Source of the DNA: Actinomycetes bacterium
GTDB lineage: Bacteria > Actinomycetota > Acidimicrobiia > Acidimicrobiales > JAKAOS01
Assembly (NCBI GenBank): GCA_021790615.1
Contig: JAJYGW010000091.1
Span: forward strand, 1 to 6,786
DNA length: 6,786 bases
Reading direction: 5' to 3'
Made by a program: the position numbers and the translations under genes. The notes under the pieces were generated by a model. It saw nothing but the letters and a program-made list of their open reading frames with translations, was not told the origin of the DNA and did not search any database. This document shows positions 1 through 5,832 of this stretch, one piece after another. How positions within the stretch are numbered: position 1 is the stretch's first letter; every line of letters begins with the position of its first letter.

Positions 1-2
1 GT

Positions 3-116
3 CTCGACCCCGAACGGCGCGAGCTCGAGCCGGTGACCTTGTCGCGTCGTGCCGTGGTGGTGACCGACGACGTGCCCCGGGCCCGACGGTCCCGACGACG
101 GTCCGCCCAGCCGTGA
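3..116 (+). CDS. 3' end of an unidentified upstream gene
   Basis: This is an open frame entering from the left edge and ending at TGA 114-116, giving 37 C-terminal residues. It begins LDPERRELEPVTLSRR and ends in an Arg/Ser-rich tail. Most codons end in G or C, as in the confirmed genes downstream, and the frame stops exactly where a strong hairpin begins; both support its being a real gene end. The other two forward frames read as Arg/Pro/Ser-rich sequence or stop early. The fragment is too short and too polar to assign a family. It is separated from the next gene by about 160 bases and a putative terminator, so it is probably a different transcription unit. Confidence 0.45.
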   Translation, partial: LDPERRELEPVTLSRRAVVVTDDVPRARRSRRRSAQP

Positions 117-135
117 GGCGGGACGGGCCCGCCTC
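115..135 (+). terminator. GC-rich hairpin at the end of the upstream gene, likely terminator
   Basis: GAGGCGGG (115-122) and CCCGCCTC (128-135) form a perfect 8-bp stem around the 5-nt loop ACGGG. The hairpin starts inside the TGA stop codon of the upstream frame. There is no T-tract after it, so it is not a canonical E. coli-type terminator, but hairpins without a U-tail are commonly proposed as terminators in high-GC actinobacteria. Its position at a gene end, with a gene-free leader after it, supports this. An mRNA 3'-stabilising structure is the alternative. Confidence 0.5.
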
Positions 136-276
136 GGAGCGAGACCGCGGACCGGCCCAGTCCGGCCCGAAGAAGAGATTCGTGCCGCGAGCACGACCGG
201 GGGTCGGGAGCACGTCGGTGAGCTCGACCGTGCCCTCGACGAAGACGGCGACGACGAGAAAGGGCGAGTCCAAGAG
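136..276 (+). promoter_or_regulatory. Leader region of the catabolic operon
   Basis: No convincing gene lies here. The frame of the following cupin gene is open back to position 64, but it contains no ATG, GTG, TTG or CTG upstream of 277. The region holds several short inverted repeats: CGGAC/GTCCG with a 7-nt loop at 148-164, TCGTGC/GCACGA at 180-196, and CGGT/ACCG at 216-230. CCGGCCC occurs twice, 10 bases apart (152-158 and 162-168). I could not find a convincing -10/-35 pair. As the only non-coding space before the gene run, it is where the operon promoter is expected; that is inference from layout. Confidence 0.3.
180..196. promoter_or_regulatory. Candidate operator: TCGTGC-N5-GCACGA inverted repeat
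   Basis: There are perfect 6-bp half-sites separated by CGCGA, 81 bases upstream of the cupin start. The 11-bp centre-to-centre spacing puts the half-sites about one helical turn apart, which would suit a dimeric regulator of the GntR, IclR, TetR or MarR type; such proteins often control aromatic catabolic operons. No regulator gene is in the window to pair with it. A 6-bp inverted repeat can arise by chance in GC-rich DNA. Confidence 0.22.
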
Positions 277-1464
277 ATGACGAGTCGAACCGACGAGCAG
301 GAGCGAACCGAGGAGCAAGGGCGAGGCCCGCGGACCCACGCTGCGGCGACCCTCCGGGAGGACGACAGGCCCGATCCCGTCTCTGCACGGTTCGTGGACC
401 GGCTGGGCGCCGTCCACCCACCGGTGGAGGACGTCATGTGGCCCCCGGTCGTCATCCGTGCCAGCGAGATCGAGGCGCAGGTGGAGCGCCTGGCCTCCCT
501 GCCCCGGCCGGCAGACGGCCGGCGCAGCGCCTGGATCGTCCACCCCTTCGCCGAGGAGCCGGGGCTCGGGCTCGCCCCGGGCATCCGCGTGACCCTCGAG
601 GTCCTCCTCCCCGGCGAGCGCACCTCCCCGATCCGGCACAACTCCTCTCAGGTGTGCTTCTGCATCGCCGGAACGGGGTTCGCGGCCGTCGGGGGCGAGA
701 AGATCCCCTTCGACCAGTACGACGTCTGGCACACGCCCGCCCTCACGACCTACTTCCACGAGAACGACGGCTCGGGGCGCCAGGTCAGGCTGACCTACTC
801 CAATGCGCCGCTGCTCGAGAAGATCCGCGTCCACTTCGTCGACGAGCACCCGCCCGAGGAGCCCGCCGTTCGCCAAGAAGGGTCCGACGAGATCGCCGAG
901 CACCCGATCGCCCACGTCTTCCCGCTCGGCGGGGACGGCGCGATGCTCATGTCCTACGAGCGCCTCATCAACCCCGAGGTGGTCGAGCAGCACCCGCTCC
1001 ACTGGCCATGGCGGGACGTGAAGAAGGAGCTCGACCAGCTGAGCGCCCTGGGTCCCTCCTATCGCGGGCGCCGGCTCTACCTGCTCTACAACCCGGCCAC
1101 CGGCCGGACGAACGGCACGAGCAACAACTTCTTCGCCACGATGACCGTTCGGCCGCCGGGCATCGTCGACCGCCCGCATCGCCATGCGTCGGCCGCCATC
1201 AACTACTTCTTCTCGGGCAGCGGCTGGAGCCGGGTCGGCGGGAAGCGGTACGAGTGGTCGGCGGGCGACCTCATGCTCACCGCGCCCGGCTGGATGATCC
1301 ACAACCACGCGTCCAACGACGAGCCCGTCTACGAGCTCACGATCCAAGACAGCCCGCTGCACATCGCGATGGACTCGCTCATGTGGCAGGAGGACCTGAA
1401 GAACCCCTACCGGCTGCTCGGCTCCCAGCGCGGCTTCGAGACCAACCGCGCCAGCGCGGACTGA
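277..1464 (+). CDS. Bicupin ring-cleavage dioxygenase-like protein (gentisate 1,2-dioxygenase type)
   Basis: The 395-aa protein has two cupin domains, at about residues 100-170 and 283-355. Length and layout match the gentisate, salicylate and 1-hydroxy-2-naphthoate 1,2-dioxygenase family, Fe(II) enzymes that cleave hydroxylated aromatic acids. The C-terminal cupin has PHRHASAAINYFFSGSG (H301, H303) and APGWMIHNH (H342, H344), a full 3-His metal set. The N-terminal cupin has IRHNSSQ and TTYFHEND: H121 is kept, but I119 and Y159 replace the other two ligands. In the characterised salicylate enzyme the iron sits in the N-terminal cupin, so substrate and reaction are open. The start is uncertain. 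Residues 1-35 are very charged and use codons rare in the rest of the gene (CGA, AGT, CAA, TCT); GAAAGGG at 258-264 is a loose ribosome site for ATG 277. ATG 436 is an alternative but would drop conserved-looking sequence. It is the first gene of the run; a 10-base gap follows. Confidence 0.8.
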   Translation: MTSRTDEQERTEEQGRGPRTHAAATLREDDRPDPVSARFVDRLGAVHPPVEDVMWPPVVIRASEIEAQVERLASLPRPADGRRSAWIVHPFAEEPGLGLAPGIRVTLEVLLPGERTSPIRHNSSQVCFCIAGTGFAAVGGEKIPFDQYDVWHTPALTTYFHENDGSGRQVRLTYSNAPLLEKIRVHFVDEHPPEEPAVRQEGSDEIAEHPIAHVFPLGGDGAMLMSYERLINPEVVEQHPLHWPWRDVKKELDQLSALGPSYRGRRLYLLYNPATGRTNGTSNNFFATMTVRPPGIVDRPHRHASAAINYFFSGSGWSRVGGKRYEWSAGDLMLTAPGWMIHNHASNDEPVYELTIQDSPLHIAMDSLMWQEDLKNPYRLLGSQRGFETNRASAD

Positions 1465-1474
1465 CCGGCCCGCG

Positions 1475-2383
1475 ATGAACAAGAGGCTTCTCTCGTCGAT
1501 CGCGCTGGTCGGCTCCTACACGCCGGTCGTCACCCCCTTCGCCGACGGCCGGGTCGATCTGGAGACCTTCGAGGCGCTCGTCGACCGCCAGGCGACCAAC
1601 GGCTCCCAAGGGGTCGTGGTCACGGGCACCAGCGGGGAGCCGAGCGTGCTCACGGTCGCCGAGCGCCTGGCGCTCGTCCAGGCGGCGGTGCGGGCGGCAG
1701 GCGGGCGCCTCCCTGTGGTCGCGGCCACCGGGACCGAATCGCTCGCCTCGACGCTCGAGCTGTCGCTCGGAGCGGCGGAGGCGGGGGCGGACGCCCTCTT
1801 GGTGGTGACGCCCTACTACATCCGTCCCCCCCAGCGGGGGCTCGAAGAGTACTTCGTGGAGGTGGCCCGCCGGGTCGAGCTCCCGGTGCTCGTCTACCAC
1901 ATCCCCGGGCGCGCCTCGGTGACGCTCGAGGTCGCGACGATCGCTGCCGTCGCCGAGCGGGCGGACAACCTCGTCGGCATGAAGCACGCATCCGCCGACC
2001 TTGCGCTCGTCACCGAGGTGCTCCGCCGCCTCGGCCCGGAGTTCCGGGTCTTCGTCGGGCTCGAGGAGCTGAGCCTGCCGATGCTCGCCGTCGGCGCGTG
2101 CGGGATGATGAACGCGGTCGGCAACCTCGTCCCGGGCCGCGTCGGCGCGCTCTGGCACGCAGTGGACCACGGCGATCTCGCCGAAGCGCGCAAGATCCAC
2201 GAGGAGCTGTGGGAGCTGAACAAGTCGGTCTTCTTCGACACGAACCCCATCCCGATCAAGTACATGCTCCGCCGGATGGGCGTGCTGGCGAACAACGAGC
2301 ACCGCCTCCCGATGGCGAGCGCGACCCCCGAGCTCGAGGCGAAGCTCGACGCGGTGCTCGAGAGAGCGGGGCTGCTTCCGTGA
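1475..2383 (+). CDS. Dihydrodipicolinate synthase (DapA/NAL) family lyase or aldolase
   Basis: This 302-aa TIM-barrel class I aldolase condenses or cleaves pyruvate-type 2-keto acids through a lysine Schiff base. Family landmarks are in order: TPVVTPF near the N-terminus, GTSGEPSVLT (T52 and S53, the usual GTTGE motif with its second Thr replaced by Ser), TPYYIRPPQ (Y115), YHIPGR (Y141, R146), VGMKHAS (Schiff-base K170) and NPIPIKY near residue 255. These match E. coli DapA T44, Y107, Y133, R138 and K161, so the catalytic set is complete. Retention of GR and NPIP leans toward DHDPS-like enzymes rather than sialic acid lyases. Its place among aromatic-acid genes suggests a catabolic role, such as hydratase-aldolase or lyase, instead of lysine synthesis; this is inferred. 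No clear Shine-Dalgarno precedes ATG 1475, so reinitiation after the cupin stop is likely. Its TGA overlaps the next gene's GTG. Confidence 0.88.
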   Translation: MNKRLLSSIALVGSYTPVVTPFADGRVDLETFEALVDRQATNGSQGVVVTGTSGEPSVLTVAERLALVQAAVRAAGGRLPVVAATGTESLASTLELSLGAAEAGADALLVVTPYYIRPPQRGLEEYFVEVARRVELPVLVYHIPGRASVTLEVATIAAVAERADNLVGMKHASADLALVTEVLRRLGPEFRVFVGLEELSLPMLAVGACGMMNAVGNLVPGRVGALWHAVDHGDLAEARKIHEELWELNKSVFFDTNPIPIKYMLRRMGVLANNEHRLPMASATPELEAKLDAVLERAGLLP

Positions 2384-3372
2384 CCGCGCCGCGCCTCGCC
2401 CTCACGTTCGCACAGAGCGGCTACGAGCACCTTCGGGACCTCGAGACCGGCGCCGTCGGAGTGGAAGGCGTCGAGCTCAACGTCCTCACCCTCCCGATCG
2501 AGGAGATCTTCTTCCGCTTCCTGCGCTACCGGGAGTGGCACGTCTCGGAGCTGTCCTTCGCCAAGTACCTCGCCCTCAGGGCGGCCGGCGACACGAGCCT
2601 CGTCGCCATCCCGGTCTTCCCGTCCCGGGTGTGCCGGCACTCGTCGATCTTCGTCCGCCCCGATGGCCCGTCGAGCCCGAAGGAGCTGGCGGGCGGGCGC
2701 ATCGGCGTGCCCGAGTGGGCGCAGACCGCCTCGGTGTACACCCGTGCGCTGCTCCAGCACGAGTGGGGCATCCCGCTCCAGGACGTCTCGTGGTTCCAGG
2801 CCGGCGTCAACACTCCGGGCAGGAGCGAGAAGGTCGCCCTCCGCCTCCCGGAGGGCGTCTCGCTCACGCCGGTCCCCGACCGCTGCCTCGACGACATGCT
2901 GGCCGACGGCGACCTCGACGCGATCTTCTCGGCCCACCCGCCGGAGAGCTTCGAGCGCAAGGACCCCCACATCGTGCGCCTCTTCCCCGACTACCGGGCC
3001 GTCGAGCGCGAGTACGTGGAGCGGACGGGGATCTTCCCGATCATGCACGTGACCGTGGTGCGCTCCGACGTCCTCGAGCAGGCGCCGTGGGTCGCCGCCA
3101 ACCTCTACCGCGCCTGTGAGGAGGCCAAGCGCCGCAGCGTCGAACGGCTCTCGGAGATGACCGCCAGCCGCCTTCCGCTGGGGTGGGTGCCGAGCCTGGT
3201 GGAGGAGATGAAGGGCCTGCTCGGGCCAGACCCGTTCCCCTACGGGGTGGAGGAGAACCGGGCGACGCTCGAGGCGTTCACGCGCTGGGCCCACGAGCAG
3301 GGCGTGGCCTCGAGGCTCGTCGAGCCCGAAGAGCTCTTCGCCCCCCAGGTGCTCGACCACTACAAGGTGTAG
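2380..3372 (+). CDS. 4,5-dihydroxyphthalate decarboxylase family protein (Pht5-like)
   Basis: The 330-aa product matches Pseudomonas Pht5 (about 330 aa) in length and character. Pht5 converts 4,5-dihydroxyphthalate to protocatechuate. The family has a fold resembling periplasmic solute-binding proteins but is cytoplasmic; no signal peptide is seen here. Landmarks recalled from the family are FPSRVCRHSSIFV (residues 80-92), GRIGVPEWAQTA (106-117), FQAGVNTPGRSEK (139-151), the ML.DGDLDAIFSAHPP stretch (173-188), and a C-terminal segment DPFPYGVEENR.TLEAF with HEQG and EELFAP (284-322). I chose the GTG at 2380 because the family N-terminus begins there and it overlaps the previous stop as GTGA; longer in-frame starts lie inside the upstream gene. 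The substrate need not be dihydroxyphthalate, as relatives accept other ortho-dicarboxylates or are uncharacterised. It is translationally coupled to the DapA-like gene. Confidence 0.88.
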   Translation: MTAPRLALTFAQSGYEHLRDLETGAVGVEGVELNVLTLPIEEIFFRFLRYREWHVSELSFAKYLALRAAGDTSLVAIPVFPSRVCRHSSIFVRPDGPSSPKELAGGRIGVPEWAQTASVYTRALLQHEWGIPLQDVSWFQAGVNTPGRSEKVALRLPEGVSLTPVPDRCLDDMLADGDLDAIFSAHPPESFERKDPHIVRLFPDYRAVEREYVERTGIFPIMHVTVVRSDVLEQAPWVAANLYRACEEAKRRSVERLSEMTASRLPLGWVPSLVEEMKGLLGPDPFPYGVEENRATLEAFTRWAHEQGVASRLVEPEELFAPQVLDHYKV

Positions 3373-3376
3373 GAGG
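3371..3376 (+). promoter_or_regulatory. Shine-Dalgarno AGGAGG for the class II aldolase-like gene
   Basis: A perfect AGGAGG lies 11 bases before ATG 3388 and overlaps the TAG stop of the Pht5-like gene (3370-3372). Spacing is slightly long, but this is the best ribosome site in the window and it fixes the start. Confidence 0.65.
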
Positions 3377-3387
3377 CGAACGGCGCG

Positions 3388-4197
3388 ATGGACCGGAAGG
3401 AGCAGACCGACGGCGACGAGCAGCGCGTCCGGTCCCGGCAGGTGCGCCGGCAGCTCGCCGTCGCCACCCGCATGCTGGTCGACGCCGGGATCCTGAACTA
3501 CAGCGGCCACGTCAGCGCCCGCGGGTCCAGTGCCGGGCTCTTCTACATCCAGCCGGTCGACGACCCCAGGGCCTCGCTCCGGCCCGAGCGGGTCCTCCTC
3601 GTCTCCCTCGACGGCGACGTCGTCGAGGGAGAGGGCAAGCCGCCCTCGGAGCTCGCCATCCACGCCGAGCTCTACCGGGCCCGCTCCGACCTCGGCGCGG
3701 TGGCGCACTTCCACCACGACCCGACGACCATGTTCACCATGGTCGAGGACGCTGCGATCGTGCCGGTGAAGAACCACGCCTCCCGCTGGGCGGACGGCGT
3801 GCCGGTCCACCCTGACCCGTCCCACATCGCCACGCCCGCTCAGGGCCGCGCGCTCGCCGGCACGCTCGGGGGCGCAGGGGCTGCGTTGCTGCGCGGGCAC
3901 GGCGAGGTGGTCGTCGCCGAGGACGTCCTCACGCTCTTCGCGGACGTGGTCCACTTCGTGGAGAACGCCGACGCGCTGGCGCGCGCGATGCAGCTCGGCC
4001 GGGTGAGGCCGCTCGACCGGGCCGAGTGCGACCGCTTCCTCGTCACCTTCCAGCGTGACCGCCATGCCCGCAAGCTGTGGAAGTACCACACCTCGGTCGC
4101 CCTCGCCTCTGGCTCGGTCCTTCCCGAGTGGCTCGACGCCGAGACCGCGCCGGCTGCTGGCGACACGAGGGCGGCGGCACTCGAAGGAAGCCGGTGA
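3388..4197 (+). CDS. Class II aldolase/adducin-family metalloenzyme, possible aromatic acid decarboxylase
   Basis: The 269-aa protein has the class II aldolase fold (FucA, AraD, adducin head). Motifs in order are GILNYSGHVSAR (residues 34-45), PPSELAIHAELY with E88 (85-96), HFH with H107 and H109, and LLRGHGEVV with H171. Spacing E88-H107 is 19 residues, as between FucA E73 and H92, so a divalent metal site of three His with a catalytic Glu is intact. This family includes sugar-phosphate aldolases and also 3,4-dihydroxyphthalate 2-decarboxylase of actinobacterial phthalate operons. Beside a Pht5-like gene and two UbiD genes, decarboxylase or aldol-cleavage activity on a ring-fission or ortho-dicarboxylate intermediate is more likely than sugar metabolism; this is inferred. 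The start at ATG 3388 is supported by AGGAGG. The last 20 residues are Ala/Thr-rich and probably disordered. Its TGA overlaps the UbiD GTG. Confidence 0.85.
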   Translation: MDRKEQTDGDEQRVRSRQVRRQLAVATRMLVDAGILNYSGHVSARGSSAGLFYIQPVDDPRASLRPERVLLVSLDGDVVEGEGKPPSELAIHAELYRARSDLGAVAHFHHDPTTMFTMVEDAAIVPVKNHASRWADGVPVHPDPSHIATPAQGRALAGTLGGAGAALLRGHGEVVVAEDVLTLFADVVHFVENADALARAMQLGRVRPLDRAECDRFLVTFQRDRHARKLWKYHTSVALASGSVLPEWLDAETAPAAGDTRAAALEGSR

Positions 4198-5741
4198 CCA
4201 CCGAGCTCAGCAGCGTGCCCGACCACCTCGAGCTCCCGCGCGAGCTCCGGCTCGGCTCGCTCGAGGGCTCGCTCGGTGTCGCCTCGGCGGTCGACCCGCA
4301 GGCCGTGCGCGCCGGCGCCCCGCACGAGGACCTCCGCGACTGGCTGCAGATGGTCGACGCCCTGGGCGAGCTGCGGGTGCTCGAGGGGGTGGACCTCGAC
4401 GACAACGTCGGGCGCATCACCGAGATGCTCCAGCACACCAACGGAGCGCCCGCCGTCCTGTTCGACGCGTTTCCCGGCTTCGAGCGCGGCTGGCGGATCC
4501 TCGTCAACGCCCAGGGCGAACGGCGCCGGCTCGCGGTGACCCTGGGACTCCCCGCCGACATCTCGGTCGGGGACCTCATGGACGAGTGGGAGCGCCGGAT
4601 GGACGCGGTGGTGCCCGAACCTGTCGTCATGGTCGACGACGACCGAGCACCCGTCGCCGAGGTCGTCGAGCGGGGAGACGACGTCGACCTCGGCCGCTTC
4701 CCCGTCCCCCTGTGGCACCCGGGAGACGGGGGCCGGTACCTCGGGACCGGTGACTGCGTGATCACGAAGGACCCCGACTCGGACTGGGTCAACGTCGGGA
4801 CCTACCGGGTGATGGTGCACGACCGCAACCACACGGGGCTCTACATCTCTCCGGGCAAGCACGGTCGCATCCACCGCGACAAGGCGTTCGAGCGAGGTGA
4901 GCCGCTTCCGGCCGTGGTCCTGTGCGGCATGGACCCGCTGCTCTTCGTCGGGAGCTGTCTCGAGATGCCGCCGGGCGTGAACGAGCTCGAGTGGGCCGGC
5001 GGCATGCGCGGCCGCCCGGTCGAGTGCATCGCCGGCCGAGAGACGGGACTTCCGATCCCGGCGCGGGCGGAGATCGCGCTGGAGGGCTTCTTGCACCCCG
5101 ACCAGCTGCGCCGCGAGGGTCCGTTCGGGGAGTGGACCGGCTACTACGCCACCGGCGCGCAGGAGGTCCCCGTGTTCGAGGTGCGCACCGTCTATCGGCG
5201 CCGTGACCCGATCATCCTCGGCGTCCCCCCGGAGAAGCCGCCCTTCGAGGCGCACCGCTTCCGCCAGTACCTGCGAAGCGCGAATCTTCGCCGCGAGCTC
5301 CGCCGCGTCGGCGTGCCGGACGTCACCGCCGCGTGGTGCCACGGAGTGGGGGGCTGCCGCCTGTTCAACGTCGTCGCGATCAAGCAGCGCTACCCGGGTC
5401 ACGCCGTGCAGGCGGGGCACGTGGCGGCGTCCTGCCGCGCCGGTGCGTACCTCGGCCGCATCGTGGTGGTGGTGGACGACGACGTCGACGTGTCCGATCT
5501 CGAAGAGGTGATCTGGGCCGTCTGCACGCGGGCGGACCCCGAACGGGACTTCGAGACGATCCGCCGCGCCTGGAGCGGTCCGTTGGACCCGGCCATCGAG
5601 CCGGGCAAGAAGGGGTTCAACTCCCGGGTGATCATCGACGCGACGCGCCCGTGGGAGTGGAAGGAGCGCTTCCCCGAGCCCATCGGCCCCGGCCCCGAGG
5701 ACAAGGCCGTGACCCGCGAGCGATGGTCGTGGCTCCTTTGA
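4194..5741 (+). CDS. UbiD-family prFMN-dependent (de)carboxylase, copy 1
   Basis: The complete 515-aa protein belongs to the UbiD/Fdc1 family, enzymes that reversibly decarboxylate aromatic, heteroaromatic or cinnamic acids with prenylated FMN made by UbiX. Residues matching Aspergillus niger Fdc1 are all present. N200 and R205 in NVGTYR correspond to N168 and R173; H223 in PGKHGR to H191; E264 in NELEWAGG to the metal ligand E233; E308 and E313 in EGPFGEWTGYY to E277 and E282. The Glu-Arg-Glu centre and the metal/prFMN ligands are therefore intact. It has about 45 residues before the DLRDWL core start, longer than copy 2. I use GTG 4194: it overlaps the previous stop as GTGA, and GAAGG lies 6 bases before it (4183-4187). 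ATG 4077 would sit well inside the previous gene. No UbiX gene is in the window. Physiological direction and substrate cannot be read from sequence. Confidence 0.92.
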   Translation: MTTELSSVPDHLELPRELRLGSLEGSLGVASAVDPQAVRAGAPHEDLRDWLQMVDALGELRVLEGVDLDDNVGRITEMLQHTNGAPAVLFDAFPGFERGWRILVNAQGERRRLAVTLGLPADISVGDLMDEWERRMDAVVPEPVVMVDDDRAPVAEVVERGDDVDLGRFPVPLWHPGDGGRYLGTGDCVITKDPDSDWVNVGTYRVMVHDRNHTGLYISPGKHGRIHRDKAFERGEPLPAVVLCGMDPLLFVGSCLEMPPGVNELEWAGGMRGRPVECIAGRETGLPIPARAEIALEGFLHPDQLRREGPFGEWTGYYATGAQEVPVFEVRTVYRRRDPIILGVPPEKPPFEAHRFRQYLRSANLRRELRRVGVPDVTAAWCHGVGGCRLFNVVAIKQRYPGHAVQAGHVAASCRAGAYLGRIVVVVDDDVDVSDLEEVIWAVCTRADPERDFETIRRAWSGPLDPAIEPGKKGFNSRVIIDATRPWEWKERFPEPIGPGPEDKAVTRERWSWLL

Positions 5742-5832
5742 GCGAGCCCGCCGAGCTGCGGGGCCGCGCAGCCGTTGCATCGAGGTACCGACGCCATCAA
5801 CCACAACACCGCACGAGGAGCAGACTGCACCC
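5742..5832 (+). other. Spacer between the two UbiD genes, with small hairpin
   Basis: This 91-base gap is the only sizeable break within the gene run. GCTGCG (5755-5760) and CGCAGC (5767-5772) form a 6-bp stem around a 6-nt loop, starting 14 bases after the first UbiD stop. There is no T-tract. TTGCAT at 5775-5780 resembles a -35 box, but no matching -10 follows. It could be a weak attenuator, an mRNA processing site that sets different levels of the two UbiD proteins, or nothing. Confidence 0.25.
5815..5820 (+). promoter_or_regulatory. Shine-Dalgarno GAGGAG for UbiD copy 2
   Basis: GAGGAG lies 12 bases before ATG 5833. The spacing is on the long side, but the motif is clear in an otherwise A/C-rich stretch and supports the ATG chosen. 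It gives the second UbiD its own initiation signal, unlike the overlapping start of the first. Confidence 0.5.

Noticed and set aside
1..276. Minus-strand frame through the leader reading LLDSPFLVVAVFVEGTVELT, which looks somewhat protein-like
   Set aside because: It is only a short plausible stretch, becomes Arg/Ser/Pro-rich toward the left edge, lacks a good start with a ribosome site, and overlaps the cupin 5' end. All minus frames are open here because the DNA is GC-rich.
2..280. Plus-strand frame ending in an ATGA overlap with the cupin start
   Set aside because: The overlap looks attractive, but the translation is a low-complexity Arg/Pro/Ser/Thr sequence with poor third-position bias. 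The alternative frame ending at 116 fits a gene end and its terminator hairpin better.
2098..2379. Longer upstream start (ATG 2098) for the Pht5-like protein
   Set aside because: It would overlap the DapA-like gene by nearly 300 bases and add an Arg/Pro-rich shadow sequence. Family similarity starts just after GTG 2380.
1894..4089. Long open frame on the minus strand (731 codons), with another of 681 codons at 3840-5885
   Set aside because: These are antisense to genes with clear family motifs. Their translations are rich in Arg, His, Gly, Asp and Val without recognisable domains, as expected when GC-rich genes lack stop triplets on the opposite strand.
4077..4193. Upstream ATG 4077 for the first UbiD protein
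   Set aside because: It would overlap the aldolase-like gene by about 120 bases. GTG 4194 has a ribosome site and the typical GTGA overlap.
3388..4197. Sugar-phosphate aldolase or epimerase role (FucA/AraD) for the class II aldolase-like gene
   Set aside because: The metal site would allow it, but no sugar kinase, isomerase or sugar transporter is nearby, while the adjacent genes are aromatic-acid decarboxylase families.
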